This document shows, piece after piece, positions 36,473 to 44,904 of a DNA stretch of 64,000 nucleotides. The notes beneath the pieces are model-generated. The model made no database searches. It had not been told where the DNA came from and saw only the letters and a program-made list of their open reading frames with translations. Source of the stretch: Maridesulfovibrio ferrireducens (GTDB taxonomy: Bacteria > Desulfobacterota > Desulfovibrionia > Desulfovibrionales > Desulfovibrionaceae); contig NZ_JAEINN010000009.1 of NCBI RefSeq assembly GCF_016342405.1, forward strand, positions 62,001-126,000. The letters run 5' to 3'. Each line of letters begins with the position of its first letter. Within the stretch, counting starts at the first letter, position 1. The position numbers and the translations under genes are program-made.

Positions 36473-37792
36473 ATGCTCAAGGCAGAAAACAGTCTGGGAA
36501 TCATATTTTTCCCTGCGTTTGACTGGGCAATTTCACCGACCCACCCGGAAAGAGAAGAACGCCTCCTCTATACACAGGATCAACTGCGTGAAGAGGGACT
36601 TTTTGATATTGAAGGAATCCGCGAATATAAGCCCGAAGTAGCAGAAACAGTAGACATCGAAAGAGTCCACTTCTGCTTTCCTGAAGCCGAAGCCATCGCC
36701 ACCCGCTCTCACTATATTTCAGCAGGCGGAGCCATTAAAGCCGCCGAACTCGTTATGCAGGGAGAAAGAGACCGCGCCTTTGCCTTAGTACGTCCTCCCG
36801 GACATCATGCAATGAAAACGGTGCAAGGTTCACGCGGATTTTGCGCTATCAACATTGAAGCGATTATGTGTGAACACATCCGTGAAAAATACGGCCACAA
36901 ACGCATCGCCATTATAGATACCGATTGTCATCATGGTGACGGTACACAGGATGTCTACTGGCACGATCCTGACACTCTATTTATATCTATGCATCAGGAC
37001 GGACGAACACTTTATCCGGGTACCGGCTTTCCAAAGGACGCTGGCGGACCTAAAGCTCTGGGACGCACTATCAACATCCCGCTGCCACCCGGAACCTCCG
37101 ATGCCGGATTCATGATGGTCATGGAAAAAATAGTCATGCCCATACTGGATGACTTTAAACCGGACTTGATCATAAACTCCGCAGGACAGGACAATCATTT
37201 CACCGACCCGATAACCAATATGAACTTTTCCGCACAGGGCTATGCCGCACTGAACTCTATGCTGAAGCCCGACATTGCCGTTCTGGAAGGTGGATATGCC
37301 ATTCAAGGAGCTTTGCCCTATGTCAATCTGGGAATCAGCCTAGCAATGGCGGGAGTTGATTATTCACATGTCCGTGAACCGGGCTGGAACCCTATTACGC
37401 TAAAAGAACCAGATGATGTAATGAAATATATTGGAATGCTTTGTGACAGTATCCCGGACATTTATTTCAATCCGCCCAAAGAAAGCAATGAAGGCATTAT
37501 CAACGGGAACTGGTCAGTTCGTCACCGCACCATTTTCTATGACACGGAAGGATTCACAGAGTCGCAGACGGAATCATTATTACTCTGTGACGAATGTCGC
37601 GGTTTATTGAAAGTAGAAACGCAAAAAGAAAACGGCCCCATGGGCTTCGGTATTGAAATTCCCATCGGAGCCTGTGATAAATGCCGGAACACCGGATATT
37701 CTTTACTGGAAGAAGCACAGGTCAAAAGCAAATATCGCTACATGCAAATGATCAACCGCAAAGATAAAGAGTACATGCGCTACGGATTTTGA
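36473..37792 (+). CDS. histone deacetylase-family amidohydrolase with C-terminal zinc ribbon
   Basis: A 439-residue class-I/II-type deacetylase (AcuC/acetylpolyamine amidohydrolase group). Active-site residues are visible: RPPGHHA (His111-His112), DTDCHHGDG (zinc ligands Asp151, His153), NSAGQDNHFTDP with the second zinc aspartate, and VLEGGYAIQGALP. The last 75 residues carry two CxxC pairs (CDECRG ... CDKCRNTGYS), a zinc-ribbon not normal for this family. It would remove acyl groups from an amine or lysine. It is cotranscribed with the HyuA-like gene (12-base gap), which hints that both act on one nitrogen compound. Confidence 0.9.
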   Translation: MLKAENSLGIIFFPAFDWAISPTHPEREERLLYTQDQLREEGLFDIEGIREYKPEVAETVDIERVHFCFPEAEAIATRSHYISAGGAIKAAELVMQGERDRAFALVRPPGHHAMKTVQGSRGFCAINIEAIMCEHIREKYGHKRIAIIDTDCHHGDGTQDVYWHDPDTLFISMHQDGRTLYPGTGFPKDAGGPKALGRTINIPLPPGTSDAGFMMVMEKIVMPILDDFKPDLIINSAGQDNHFTDPITNMNFSAQGYAALNSMLKPDIAVLEGGYAIQGALPYVNLGISLAMAGVDYSHVREPGWNPITLKEPDDVMKYIGMLCDSIPDIYFNPPKESNEGIINGNWSVRHRTIFYDTEGFTESQTESLLLCDECRGLLKVETQKENGPMGFGIEIPIGACDKCRNTGYSLLEEAQVKSKYRYMQMINRKDKEYMRYGF

Positions 37793-37849
37793 AAAAAGAA
37801 AAAAAAGTTCCTCAGGTTTTGAGGATTTATTGCCACTTTCAACAGTAAA

Positions 37850-37882
37850 AGGGGCTGGCCTTTTTTAAAAGACCAGCCCCTA
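37850..37882. terminator. bidirectional terminator between the deacetylase and chemoreceptor genes
   Basis: AGGGGCTGG / CCAGCCCCT with an AT-rich loop; the minus side is followed by TTTT. It lies between convergent genes. A weaker hairpin CCTCA/TGAGG at 37811-37825 with an AT tail could end the plus-strand operon first. Confidence 0.8.
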
Positions 37883-37913
37883 TAAACTTCTTAATATTTT
37901 TTACGGACAAGCC

Positions 37914-39491
37914 CTAGCGCATCCCCTGAATAATTTCTGACAATGTTTCTGCCAAACGGACTAATCGCCCAATGGCTTCTGCCGATTCAACCATGGCCTG
38001 TTCCGTTTCACCGGATATCCGGTTTACTTCCATGGTGGACTGATTAATCTCTTCACTAGCCGCAGACTGCTGTTCAACGGCAGCGGCTATCGACCGGATA
38101 CGATCGGCTGTAGATTCTGCGACTGACACAATTTGTGCCAAAGCGTCACCTGAGCGCCCTGCCAATTTCGTACTTTTTTCCACAGATTCAACAGCCTTAT
38201 CAGTGGCCCGGACATTCTCTTTAGCCCCATTCTGAATACCAAGAATCGCTGCATGAACTTCGGCAGTCGCCTGCACAGTTTTTTCAGCAAGTTTGCGGAC
38301 CTCGTCAGCAACTACGGCAAATCCGCGACCTGCTTCTCCGGCCCTGGCCGCTTCAATAGCGGCATTGAGAGCCAAAAGATTTGTCTGATCAGCAATATCT
38401 TCAATAACACTAAGTACTTTTCCAATAGTATCAGAACGATTGTCTAATTCTTCCATTGAAGACTTTAAAGATGCTGCCTGAACAGCAACTTCATCTATAG
38501 ATTCTACCACTTCAGTAACTATTCCAGCACCATTTTCTGCACTGGTCCGAGCATTATCAGCATCATTAGCCGCTTCCTGAGCGTGGCGGGCAACCTCCAA
38601 GACTGTGGCATTCATCTCTTCCATTGCGGTTGCCGTTTCAGTAGAGCGTTCAGTCTGCACAAGGGCACCTTTATGAGCTTCATCCACCAATCCTTCCAAA
38701 AGAGCTGCAGATGCACCCAGTTCACGGACCACTTCTTCCGCCTTCTCAGCGGCATTAGCAATACGCTCATTTTGACTTACAATATAAGCTTCGCGCTGCT
38801 TAAGTTCAGTCGTGTTTATGTATAAACAGCAACCGCCAATAACTTTCCCTTCAACATCATGCAGGGGAAACAAATTGGCCAGCACATTGATATCACTTCC
38901 ATCCACATGCTTGAAGACAGCTTCACGATTCCTCTCACTGTGATCTTCATCCATACAGACACCAATAAGAGATTTGCGGTCATCTTTATAGAAAACTTGA
39001 GAAAGCATACGACCATAATAGGATTCAGGATTCTCGTCAGAACCTAACATGTCCAAACACACATTATTCAAAAATGTTATTTTCTCGTCGAGCCCAACGA
39101 TACAGCAAGGCATAGGAAGGCCGTTAAGAATACTGAAACTAAAGCCTAGGCGTTCCTTGTAGTTATCAGCAAGTCCGGTCACAACTTTGCGCAACTCTGG
39201 AAGGCCGGGAGAAGTACACTTATCAGCCCCGGCATAATCGCCTTCAAGAATGCGAGAGGTAAAGGAGGTAATAGAACAAATCGGAGTCTTAATATAAATA
39301 TTAAGTATAGCAATCAATCCGAGACCGAATAACAAGAATAGAACGAGCACTGAAATAGCCAAAGATCCAATAGCCCAAGGCTCTTTATCGTATTGAAACA
39401 CGATCAAAGAACAAATTCCGCAAGCAGCAAGCAGAAATCCTAAATAAGCGACAACAATCAACCTAAAAAATTTAACAATGCCTTCATTCAT
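37914..39491 (-). CDS. methyl-accepting chemotaxis protein with PAS domain
   Basis: A 525-residue chemoreceptor. Two adjacent N-terminal membrane helices (about 9-31 and 40-66) leave a minimal periplasmic loop; a HAMP-like stretch ([20 protein letters not shown]) follows, then a PAS domain (about 115-235; [36 protein letters not shown]), and the signalling domain with hairpin tip [19 protein letters not shown]. The sensed signal is intracellular, perhaps redox through bound cofactor, but no haem or flavin motif is seen. The C terminus [21 protein letters not shown] lacks an obvious CheR-tether pentapeptide. AAGGAG lies eight bases before the ATG. Confidence 0.93.
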   Translation of the reverse strand: MNEGIVKFFRLIVVAYLGFLLAACGICSLIVFQYDKEPWAIGSLAISVLVLFLLFGLGLIAILNIYIKTPICSITSFTSRILEGDYAGADKCTSPGLPELRKVVTGLADNYKERLGFSFSILNGLPMPCCIVGLDEKITFLNNVCLDMLGSDENPESYYGRMLSQVFYKDDRKSLIGVCMDEDHSERNREAVFKHVDGSDINVLANLFPLHDVEGKVIGGCCLYINTTELKQREAYIVSQNERIANAAEKAEEVVRELGASAALLEGLVDEAHKGALVQTERSTETATAMEEMNATVLEVARHAQEAANDADNARTSAENGAGIVTEVVESIDEVAVQAASLKSSMEELDNRSDTIGKVLSVIEDIADQTNLLALNAAIEAARAGEAGRGFAVVADEVRKLAEKTVQATAEVHAAILGIQNGAKENVRATDKAVESVEKSTKLAGRSGDALAQIVSVAESTADRIRSIAAAVEQQSAASEEINQSTMEVNRISGETEQAMVESAEAIGRLVRLAETLSEIIQGMR

Positions 39492-39514
39492 AAACAGTTC
39501 TCCTTGGTAAGTTG

Positions 39515-39539
39515 CCGAGTCCTAAATTAAGAAACTCGG
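39515..39539 (-). promoter_or_regulatory. 5' UTR hairpin of the PAS chemoreceptor gene
   Basis: CCGAGT / ACTCGG with a 13-base AT loop lies 24 bases upstream of the start codon on the minus strand, just ahead of the ribosome site. It may affect translation or mark a transcript end. Otherwise 39492-39778 shows nothing else. Confidence 0.3.
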
Positions 39540-39778
39540 TTGTCATCAAGTATTATCGAGACTTGTAAGACAGCATTTCTAAAATTAAACCGACATTCTT
39601 AAAAAAAGAACAACGGAACAATCAGAAAGCCCCAAACAACCTCTCAAAAACTTGATAAAACCTCCAAACCGAACACCTAGCTGAATACAGCATTACCTCG
39701 CATGTAGAGCTGTTAATCTCTTTATAGTCCCGTGTCGACAAATTTCGAAATCACAATAATAAACCACTCAAAATTTAA

Positions 39779-39813
39779 TAAAAAAGCCCGTAATTCCAAT
39801 AATTGCGGGCTTT
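39779..39813 (-). terminator. Rho-independent terminator after mscS
   Basis: On the minus strand AAAGCCCGCAATT / AATTACGGGCTTT (one mismatch) with a five-base loop is followed by six T residues, 25 bases beyond the mscS-type stop. Confidence 0.92.
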
Positions 39814-39837
39814 AATTTTACATTATAAAAACAGATA

Positions 39838-41157
39838 TTAACTCTCTTCCACCATCGGAGGAAGATTCTTGATATAAATATCCTGCTGAGGGAAAGGAAA
39901 TTCAATACCTTTCTCTTTAAAGGAATCCCATATGGCGAGCATTGTATCCGACTTAACTCTGCCAGTTCCTTTCTCAGGACTATCAATCCATATCCTCAGC
40001 TCAAAATCTACAGAACTGGCGCCATACCCGGTCATGCGACATACAGGAGCAGGAGTCATAAGAACTCCGGAAACAGTAAGAGCAGCCTCTTCACTGGCCT
40101 TCATAGCCTCACGAAGATCAGTTGAATAAGCGACACCAAAAGGGATTCTAAGCCTCACGGAATTGTCTCCGTAAGTCCAGTTTATAACCTGCCCGGTTAT
40201 GAGCGAATCATTCGGAATCAGATATTCTTTCTTATCAAATGTTTCCATCGCGATAAAACGGGCATTAAGTGACTTAATCTTACCACGGGCGTTTCCGACT
40301 TCAATAATATCACCGGGCTTAATGGATCGCTCAAGAAGCAGAATCACACCACAGACAAGATTGGATATAACCTTCTGCAAACCGAAACCGACACCGACAC
40401 CGACAGCTCCAGAGAAGATTGTCAGTCCTGTAAAGTCGACCCCGATTCCTTTAAGTCCCAAATAAACCGCTAAAGTCATAAGTCCGACTTTTGAAGCCTT
40501 GGAAAGTAGCACCTGCAATGAAGGAGAAAGAGAGTGAGACTTTACGATCTTTTCCTGAGCAATTTTATTTGAAAAAGTAGCAACCTGTATCAAAGCTAAG
40601 AGGAGAATAATCCCTTTAAAAATGACTAGAATCGACAGATTTTTATCATTATAAACAAACCCGACAGTATCAAGAAAAGCAACTGTTTTTCCAAGTAGTC
40701 CAAAAACATTAAGAGCCGCCATTACCCAGGCTGTTGTCGAAATCACGCGGGCCCAAAATTGATTCATAACAAGACTGGAGGCAATCTTAATGATTACCCA
40801 CGCGGCTGTCAGAGACCCCGCCACGACGAGCAAACCCGGCTTATAATGTTGAGATACCATAATAAAAACAGACATTTTGAAAAGAAGTACTGTAAAAATC
40901 AACCCTATCTGTTTCAAAAAAGTTTTTATAAAAAGACTTTCGCGCACGATCTTCGGCAATTTGTTCTTTATAGAGGCTTCGATCTTCGGGGTAATTCTTT
41001 TATGAAACAATCTGCCGATCAGAAAAATCAAAGGAACCAGAACTACCTCAATAGCTCCATGCCATGAAAAAAAATCCTTAACTATAGATCTCTGAAGCTC
41101 ATGAAGCCACTTGATCAGGTCGTACCTAAAAAAATTCTCAAGCTTTGATATATCCAT
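39838..41157 (-). CDS. MscS-family mechanosensitive channel
   Basis: A 439-residue channel. Several N-terminal helices (from IEVVLVPLIFLIGRLF on) precede the conserved pore helix TM3 (FSGAVGVGVGFGLQKVISNLVCGVILLLE) and the beta domain (RSIKPGDIIEVGNARGKIKSLNARFIAMETFDKKEYLIPNDSLI). The pore glycine/alanine pattern and the PND of the vestibule are clear. It opens under membrane tension to release solutes. The N terminus is longer than E. coli MscS, closer to the YbiO/YjeP types, without their large periplasmic domains. It is followed by a terminator and lies 13 bases downstream of the UbiA gene. Confidence 0.93.
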   Translation of the reverse strand: MDISKLENFFRYDLIKWLHELQRSIVKDFFSWHGAIEVVLVPLIFLIGRLFHKRITPKIEASIKNKLPKIVRESLFIKTFLKQIGLIFTVLLFKMSVFIMVSQHYKPGLLVVAGSLTAAWVIIKIASSLVMNQFWARVISTTAWVMAALNVFGLLGKTVAFLDTVGFVYNDKNLSILVIFKGIILLLALIQVATFSNKIAQEKIVKSHSLSPSLQVLLSKASKVGLMTLAVYLGLKGIGVDFTGLTIFSGAVGVGVGFGLQKVISNLVCGVILLLERSIKPGDIIEVGNARGKIKSLNARFIAMETFDKKEYLIPNDSLITGQVINWTYGDNSVRLRIPFGVAYSTDLREAMKASEEAALTVSGVLMTPAPVCRMTGYGASSVDFELRIWIDSPEKGTGRVKSDTMLAIWDSFKEKGIEFPFPQQDIYIKNLPPMVEES

Positions 41158-41170
41158 AAAAATCCCCGTA

Positions 41171-42055
41171 CTAAATTAAAATATCTAACAAAGTACCTGC
41201 GAACAAAAGAACTGAGATCACTCCGTTGAGAGCAAAAAAAGCCATATTCACTCGGCTCATATCGTCAGCAGATATGACTTGATGTTCGTACACCAAAATC
41301 GCCGCAATGATAGCAGTAGTAGTAAAATAGATCCACCCTAACCCGGCAGATAATCCAGCAAGTAAAAAGAAAATCCCTGTGTTTACGTGACAAAAAGTCG
41401 AAATAGTGAGCGACTTATTAATTCCTAGAGAAGCAGGAATTGAAAACAACCCGCGCCCTTTATCAAATTTTCTGTCCTGAGTTGCGTAGAGGATATCAAA
41501 CCCTGCCACCCAGAAAACAACGCCGAAGAAAAATAAAATTGCAGGTAAAGTGAAGTGAGGATCAACACATAGCCATCCCGCAAGAGGAGCAAGTCCCAGA
41601 ACAGATCCGAGCACGAAATGACACAGCTTTGTAAACCGCTTGGTGATTGAATAAAAAGCTGACCAACCAAGAGCAAAATAAGAAAGTTTATAACAAAGCT
41701 CATTCATATTTTTACACGCAACAACAAAAATCACAGCGCAAACAGCAATAAAACAAAAGGTAAAAAACGTTGAAAGTTCACCAGTAACCAAAGGGCGGGT
41801 GCGCGTTCTTGGATTTTCACTGTCAATATTGATGTCGACCAGTCTATTGAATGCCATTGCAAAAGATCTGACCGCAACCATTGCAACTGTCAGCAAGAAG
41901 AAAGGCTTAATTCCCGGCCAGCCATCTGCCGCAAGAAAAATACCAATATAAGCAAATGGTAGAGCGAAAATTGAATGCTCAATTTTAATCATACGACAGA
42001 CAATTACAGTATTTACCCATAACAATTTTAAAGTATCGCGCAATAAATCGATCAA
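41171..42055 (-). CDS. UbiA-family prenyltransferase (likely futalosine-pathway MqnP)
   Basis: A 294-residue membrane prenyltransferase with about nine helices. The two Asp motifs are NRLVDINID and DILYATQDRKFDKGRG, which bind Mg-prenyl diphosphate. These enzymes attach an isoprenoid to 4-hydroxybenzoate or its futalosine-derived analogue. Sulfate reducers of this group use the futalosine route to menaquinone, so MqnP is the likely role, which is inference. The start is probably TTG 42055 with AAGGAG six bases before; the upstream in-frame TTG at 42076 has no site. Confidence 0.88.
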   Translation of the reverse strand: MIDLLRDTLKLLWVNTVIVCRMIKIEHSIFALPFAYIGIFLAADGWPGIKPFFLLTVAMVAVRSFAMAFNRLVDINIDSENPRTRTRPLVTGELSTFFTFCFIAVCAVIFVVACKNMNELCYKLSYFALGWSAFYSITKRFTKLCHFVLGSVLGLAPLAGWLCVDPHFTLPAILFFFGVVFWVAGFDILYATQDRKFDKGRGLFSIPASLGINKSLTISTFCHVNTGIFFLLAGLSAGLGWIYFTTTAIIAAILVYEHQVISADDMSRVNMAFFALNGVISVLLFAGTLLDILI

Positions 42056-42094
42056 AACGAACTCCTTATCAGTCAACCTGAGATTTATACTTCA

Positions 42095-42538
42095 TCAAAA
42101 TTTTTCAATAAGCACAGCACCTGTAACAACTAAAACTACACCTACAATTCTCATGGGAGAAGCTTCCCGGACGGCATATCCTATGAGCCCGAAGTGGTCC
42201 AGAAAAATGGATGCGGCCATCTGTCCTGCCACCATCCAGCACATCATGGTTCCAGCGCCGAGAACAGGGGCAACAATCACAGCTGCGGCTACAAAAAATG
42301 CCCCCATCAAACCACCGGTCCACATCCACCAAGGCCCTTTTAAAGTCGCCTCAAAAGCTGGAATCGGTGTTTTAGCAAGAAAAGAATAGGCTATCAGCGT
42401 CAGTGTTCCGACTGCAAACGAGATAGTTGCCGCCAGTACCGGATCACCCACAAAATTTCGCAATTTCATGTTTATTCCAGCCTGAGTCGGAGCCAGAGCT
42501 CCGAAAGTGACTGCGATAGCTATAAAAAACAGCCGCAT
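42095..42538 (-). CDS. DMT-superfamily YdcZ-type inner membrane protein
   Basis: A 147-residue protein with five hydrophobic helices: FIAIAVTFGALAPTQAGINMKLR, LAATISFAVGTLTLIAYSF, WMWTGGLMGAFFVAAAVIVAP, MMCWMVAGQMAASIFLDHFG and IVGVVLVVTGAVLIEKF. This is the DUF606/YdcZ half-size DMT fold, thought to be exporters. ATG 42538 with GGAG seven bases ahead gives the family start; a longer frame reaches 42640. The solute is unknown. It lies between tyrS and the prenyltransferase, separated from tyrS by a terminator. Confidence 0.87.
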   Translation of the reverse strand: MRLFFIAIAVTFGALAPTQAGINMKLRNFVGDPVLAATISFAVGTLTLIAYSFLAKTPIPAFEATLKGPWWMWTGGLMGAFFVAAAVIVAPVLGAGTMMCWMVAGQMAASIFLDHFGLIGYAVREASPMRIVGVVLVVTGAVLIEKF

Positions 42539-42615
42539 ATTTTCTCCGGTTTTTAAGCAACAACGATGCAGGATAACTTTCTTCACCTTTGTTGCAAAGC
42601 TAAGCCGGCACCTTA

Positions 42616-42658
42616 TAAAAAAAACGACCCGAAAAAGCACTGAGCTTGAACGGGCCGT
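42616..42658 (-). terminator. Rho-independent terminator after tyrS
   Basis: On the minus strand ACGGCCCG / CGGGTCGT (one G-U pair) with a 19-base loop is followed by eight T residues, 26 bases past the tyrS stop. Confidence 0.85.
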
Positions 42659-42683
42659 AATTAAAACATAATAAACAATAAAA

Positions 42684-43952
42684 CTACTTGCGGGTTACAA
42701 GGCCGTAACTCTTTTTACCTTTACGGATAAGTAGAACTTCTCCGCCTATAAAATCGGCATCAACAGGAATGTATCCAAAATCGCTGACACGTTCATTATT
42801 GATATAAAGACCGCCTGCGGTAATATCTTTGCGAGCCTGGCCTTTTGATTTAACAAGTCCCAGATCCATGAGAATCTGCGGAAGGTCAGGAATAGCGTCA
42901 GCTGCATATTCTACGCCCGGAGCGGCTTCCATAGCTTCACGAAGTGTCGCAGAGTCTACGGATTTAACGTCGCCTCCGCCGAAAAGAGCTACGGTTGCAG
43001 CCTGAACTTTTTCAAGCTCTTCCTTGCCGTGAATCATGATTGTGGTTTCTTCGGCAAGACGCTTGTGCGGTATACGCATGTGCGGAGCTTCTTCATGACT
43101 CTTCTCAAGCTCAGAAATTTCTTCCTCAGTCAGGAAAGTGAAAAACTTAAGGAAGTTAATAACATCCCTGTCGTCTGTATTAATCCAGAACTGATAGAAT
43201 GTGTAAGGAGAAGTCATTTCAGCATTCAGGAAGATGGCACCTTTTTCACTCTTGCCGAATTTCTTACCCGAAGCAGTGGTAATAAGCGGGAAAGTCAGAG
43301 CATAACCTTCGCCCGCAGCTTTACGACGGACAAGTTCACATCCGGCAGTAATATTGCCCCACTGATCGCCGCCGCCAATCTGAAGCTGGCAGCCCTTTTC
43401 CTGATAAAGATGATAAAAATCATACGACTGAAGGAGCATGTAACTGAACTCAGTATAAGAAATACCGACATCTTCACGTCCGAAACGGCCTTTTACAGAT
43501 TCCTTGGCAAGCATCCAGTTTACAGTGAAGTGCTTACCCACCTCGCGGAGCATATCAAGAAAAGAAATATCTTTCATCCAATCATAATTATTAACGACTT
43601 CTGCTTTAGAACCTGTATTGCGTTCACAAAACCCTTCAATCTGGGTCTTAATTTTTTCCACCTGAGCTTCAATCTTTTCGATACTTAGAAACTCACGTTC
43701 TTTATCTTTACCGCTAGGATCACCGACCCTTCCGGTTGCTCCGCCAAGCAGAAATAAGGGATTATGCCCAGCTCTTTTCATACGCACGAGACAAAGGAGA
43801 GGAACCAGATTACCAATGTGAAGACTGCTGGCAGTGGGGTCGAAGCCGCAATACATGCTTCTTCCGGGAGTAGACAAATATTCACGCACCTTGTCTTCGT
43901 CAGAAACCTGATGAATCAACCCGCGCCACTTAAGCTCATCATAAATATTCAT
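42684..43952 (-). CDS. tyrS: tyrosyl-tRNA synthetase
   Basis: A 422-residue class I synthetase. The signature HIGN (variant of HIGH) occurs in SSLHIGNLVPLL and the second motif is KFGKSEKGAIFLN. The C-terminal S4-like RNA-binding domain is in SKGQARKDITAGGLYINNERVSDF. It charges tRNA-Tyr in the cytoplasm. No T-box or leader structure was found upstream. It lies downstream of ymdB on the same strand, with a 65-base gap, and could share the transcript. The opposite-strand open frame in this region is a shadow. Confidence 0.97.
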   Translation of the reverse strand: MNIYDELKWRGLIHQVSDEDKVREYLSTPGRSMYCGFDPTASSLHIGNLVPLLCLVRMKRAGHNPLFLLGGATGRVGDPSGKDKEREFLSIEKIEAQVEKIKTQIEGFCERNTGSKAEVVNNYDWMKDISFLDMLREVGKHFTVNWMLAKESVKGRFGREDVGISYTEFSYMLLQSYDFYHLYQEKGCQLQIGGGDQWGNITAGCELVRRKAAGEGYALTFPLITTASGKKFGKSEKGAIFLNAEMTSPYTFYQFWINTDDRDVINFLKFFTFLTEEEISELEKSHEEAPHMRIPHKRLAEETTIMIHGKEELEKVQAATVALFGGGDVKSVDSATLREAMEAAPGVEYAADAIPDLPQILMDLGLVKSKGQARKDITAGGLYINNERVSDFGYIPVDADFIGGEVLLIRKGKKSYGLVTRK

Positions 43953-44017
43953 TTTTACCTCTTTATTGAATTTATCCTGATTGCCTTATTAAAAAGCAAT
44001 TTTAAACATAAAAATTA

Positions 44018-44818
44018 TTAGCAACCGATGATAGGGTCGGTCTTCCAGACATCAATGGAAACTGTTTTTCCTGTGTCTTCGTCAATATCAAGCACGACTC
44101 CCTGCAATTCAACCGGGCCTCCGGCAACACGCCATTTCTGAGGCAATCCAGTCACAAACCTTTTGATAACAGGGCCGGGAGCAAGTCCCAGACAGGAATC
44201 AACAGGGCCGCACATTCCAGCATCCGTAATATAACCGCAGCCGTTTTCTAAAATTCGGGCATCATTAGTCTGAACATGGGTATGCGTACCGAGAACGGCT
44301 GAAACCCGTCCATCAAGATAGCGGCTGAGACATTGTTTTTCAGATGTTGCCTCAGCATGAAAATCAACTAAAATAACCTTTATTTCAGACGGGATCTCTT
44401 CAAGAATTTTGTCCGCGCCTCGAAAAGGACACTCGCACGCACTCATAAAAGTTCGTCCCTGAAGATTTACAACAGCTACAGATAACCCTTCCCGTATTTG
44501 AAAAGAAGTCCAGCCTCTCCCTGGAGCACCTTCTGCAACATTTGCAGGACGGACGATTTTATCACAGGTATTAAGATAGGAATAAAGATTCTGAAATTTC
44601 CAAATATGATTGCCGGACGTTAAAATATCAATTCCGCAACCGAGAAGCTCTTTAGCATTTTTGAGAGAAAGACCTACTCCAGATGAAGCGTTTTCTCCAT
44701 TGGCCACAATAAGATCAAGACTGAGCCTCTTACGAAGGTCAGTCATCTTTAAAGCAATACCCTTTCTTCCGGGTCTGCCGAATATGTCACCAAGAAAAAG
44801 AATCCGCACTGTGTTCAC
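44018..44818 (-). CDS. ymdB: YmdB-family metallophosphoesterase
   Basis: A 266-residue calcineurin-like phosphoesterase (TIGR00282). The metal-binding motifs are FLGDIFGRPGRK, VANGENASSGVG, SGNHIW, VDFHAEATSEKQ and VLGTHTHVQTND. Bacillus YmdB is a 2',3'-cyclic-nucleotide phosphodiesterase controlling biofilm versus motility, and its gene follows rny there as here. The start is GTG at 44818; no strong ribosome site is present. A hairpin lies between it and rny at 44863, but the genes are otherwise adjacent. Confidence 0.9.
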   Translation of the reverse strand: MNTVRILFLGDIFGRPGRKGIALKMTDLRKRLSLDLIVANGENASSGVGLSLKNAKELLGCGIDILTSGNHIWKFQNLYSYLNTCDKIVRPANVAEGAPGRGWTSFQIREGLSVAVVNLQGRTFMSACECPFRGADKILEEIPSEIKVILVDFHAEATSEKQCLSRYLDGRVSAVLGTHTHVQTNDARILENGCGYITDAGMCGPVDSCLGLAPGPVIKRFVTGLPQKWRVAGGPVELQGVVLDIDEDTGKTVSIDVWKTDPIIGC

Positions 44819-44862
44819 CTAGCGGTAGATCTGAAATTTGTAGAAAAAAGCGGCAGGAAAGT

Positions 44863-44892
44863 CGGCCCGAAGGGGCAGACCCTCCGGGCCGC
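44863..44892 (-). terminator. GC-rich hairpin between rny and ymdB
   Basis: CGGCCCG / CGGGCCG with extra AGGGG/CCCCT pairs makes a strong 12-base-pair stem on the minus strand. It is followed by ACTTTCC, a poor T run, so termination is probably partial and lets ymdB be expressed at a lower level. Confidence 0.55.
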
Positions 44893-44904
44893 TATAAAAC
44901 TCAT

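Noticed and set aside
43029-43688. A 219-codon open frame opposite tyrS.
   Set aside because: Antisense shadow of tyrS, no family resemblance.
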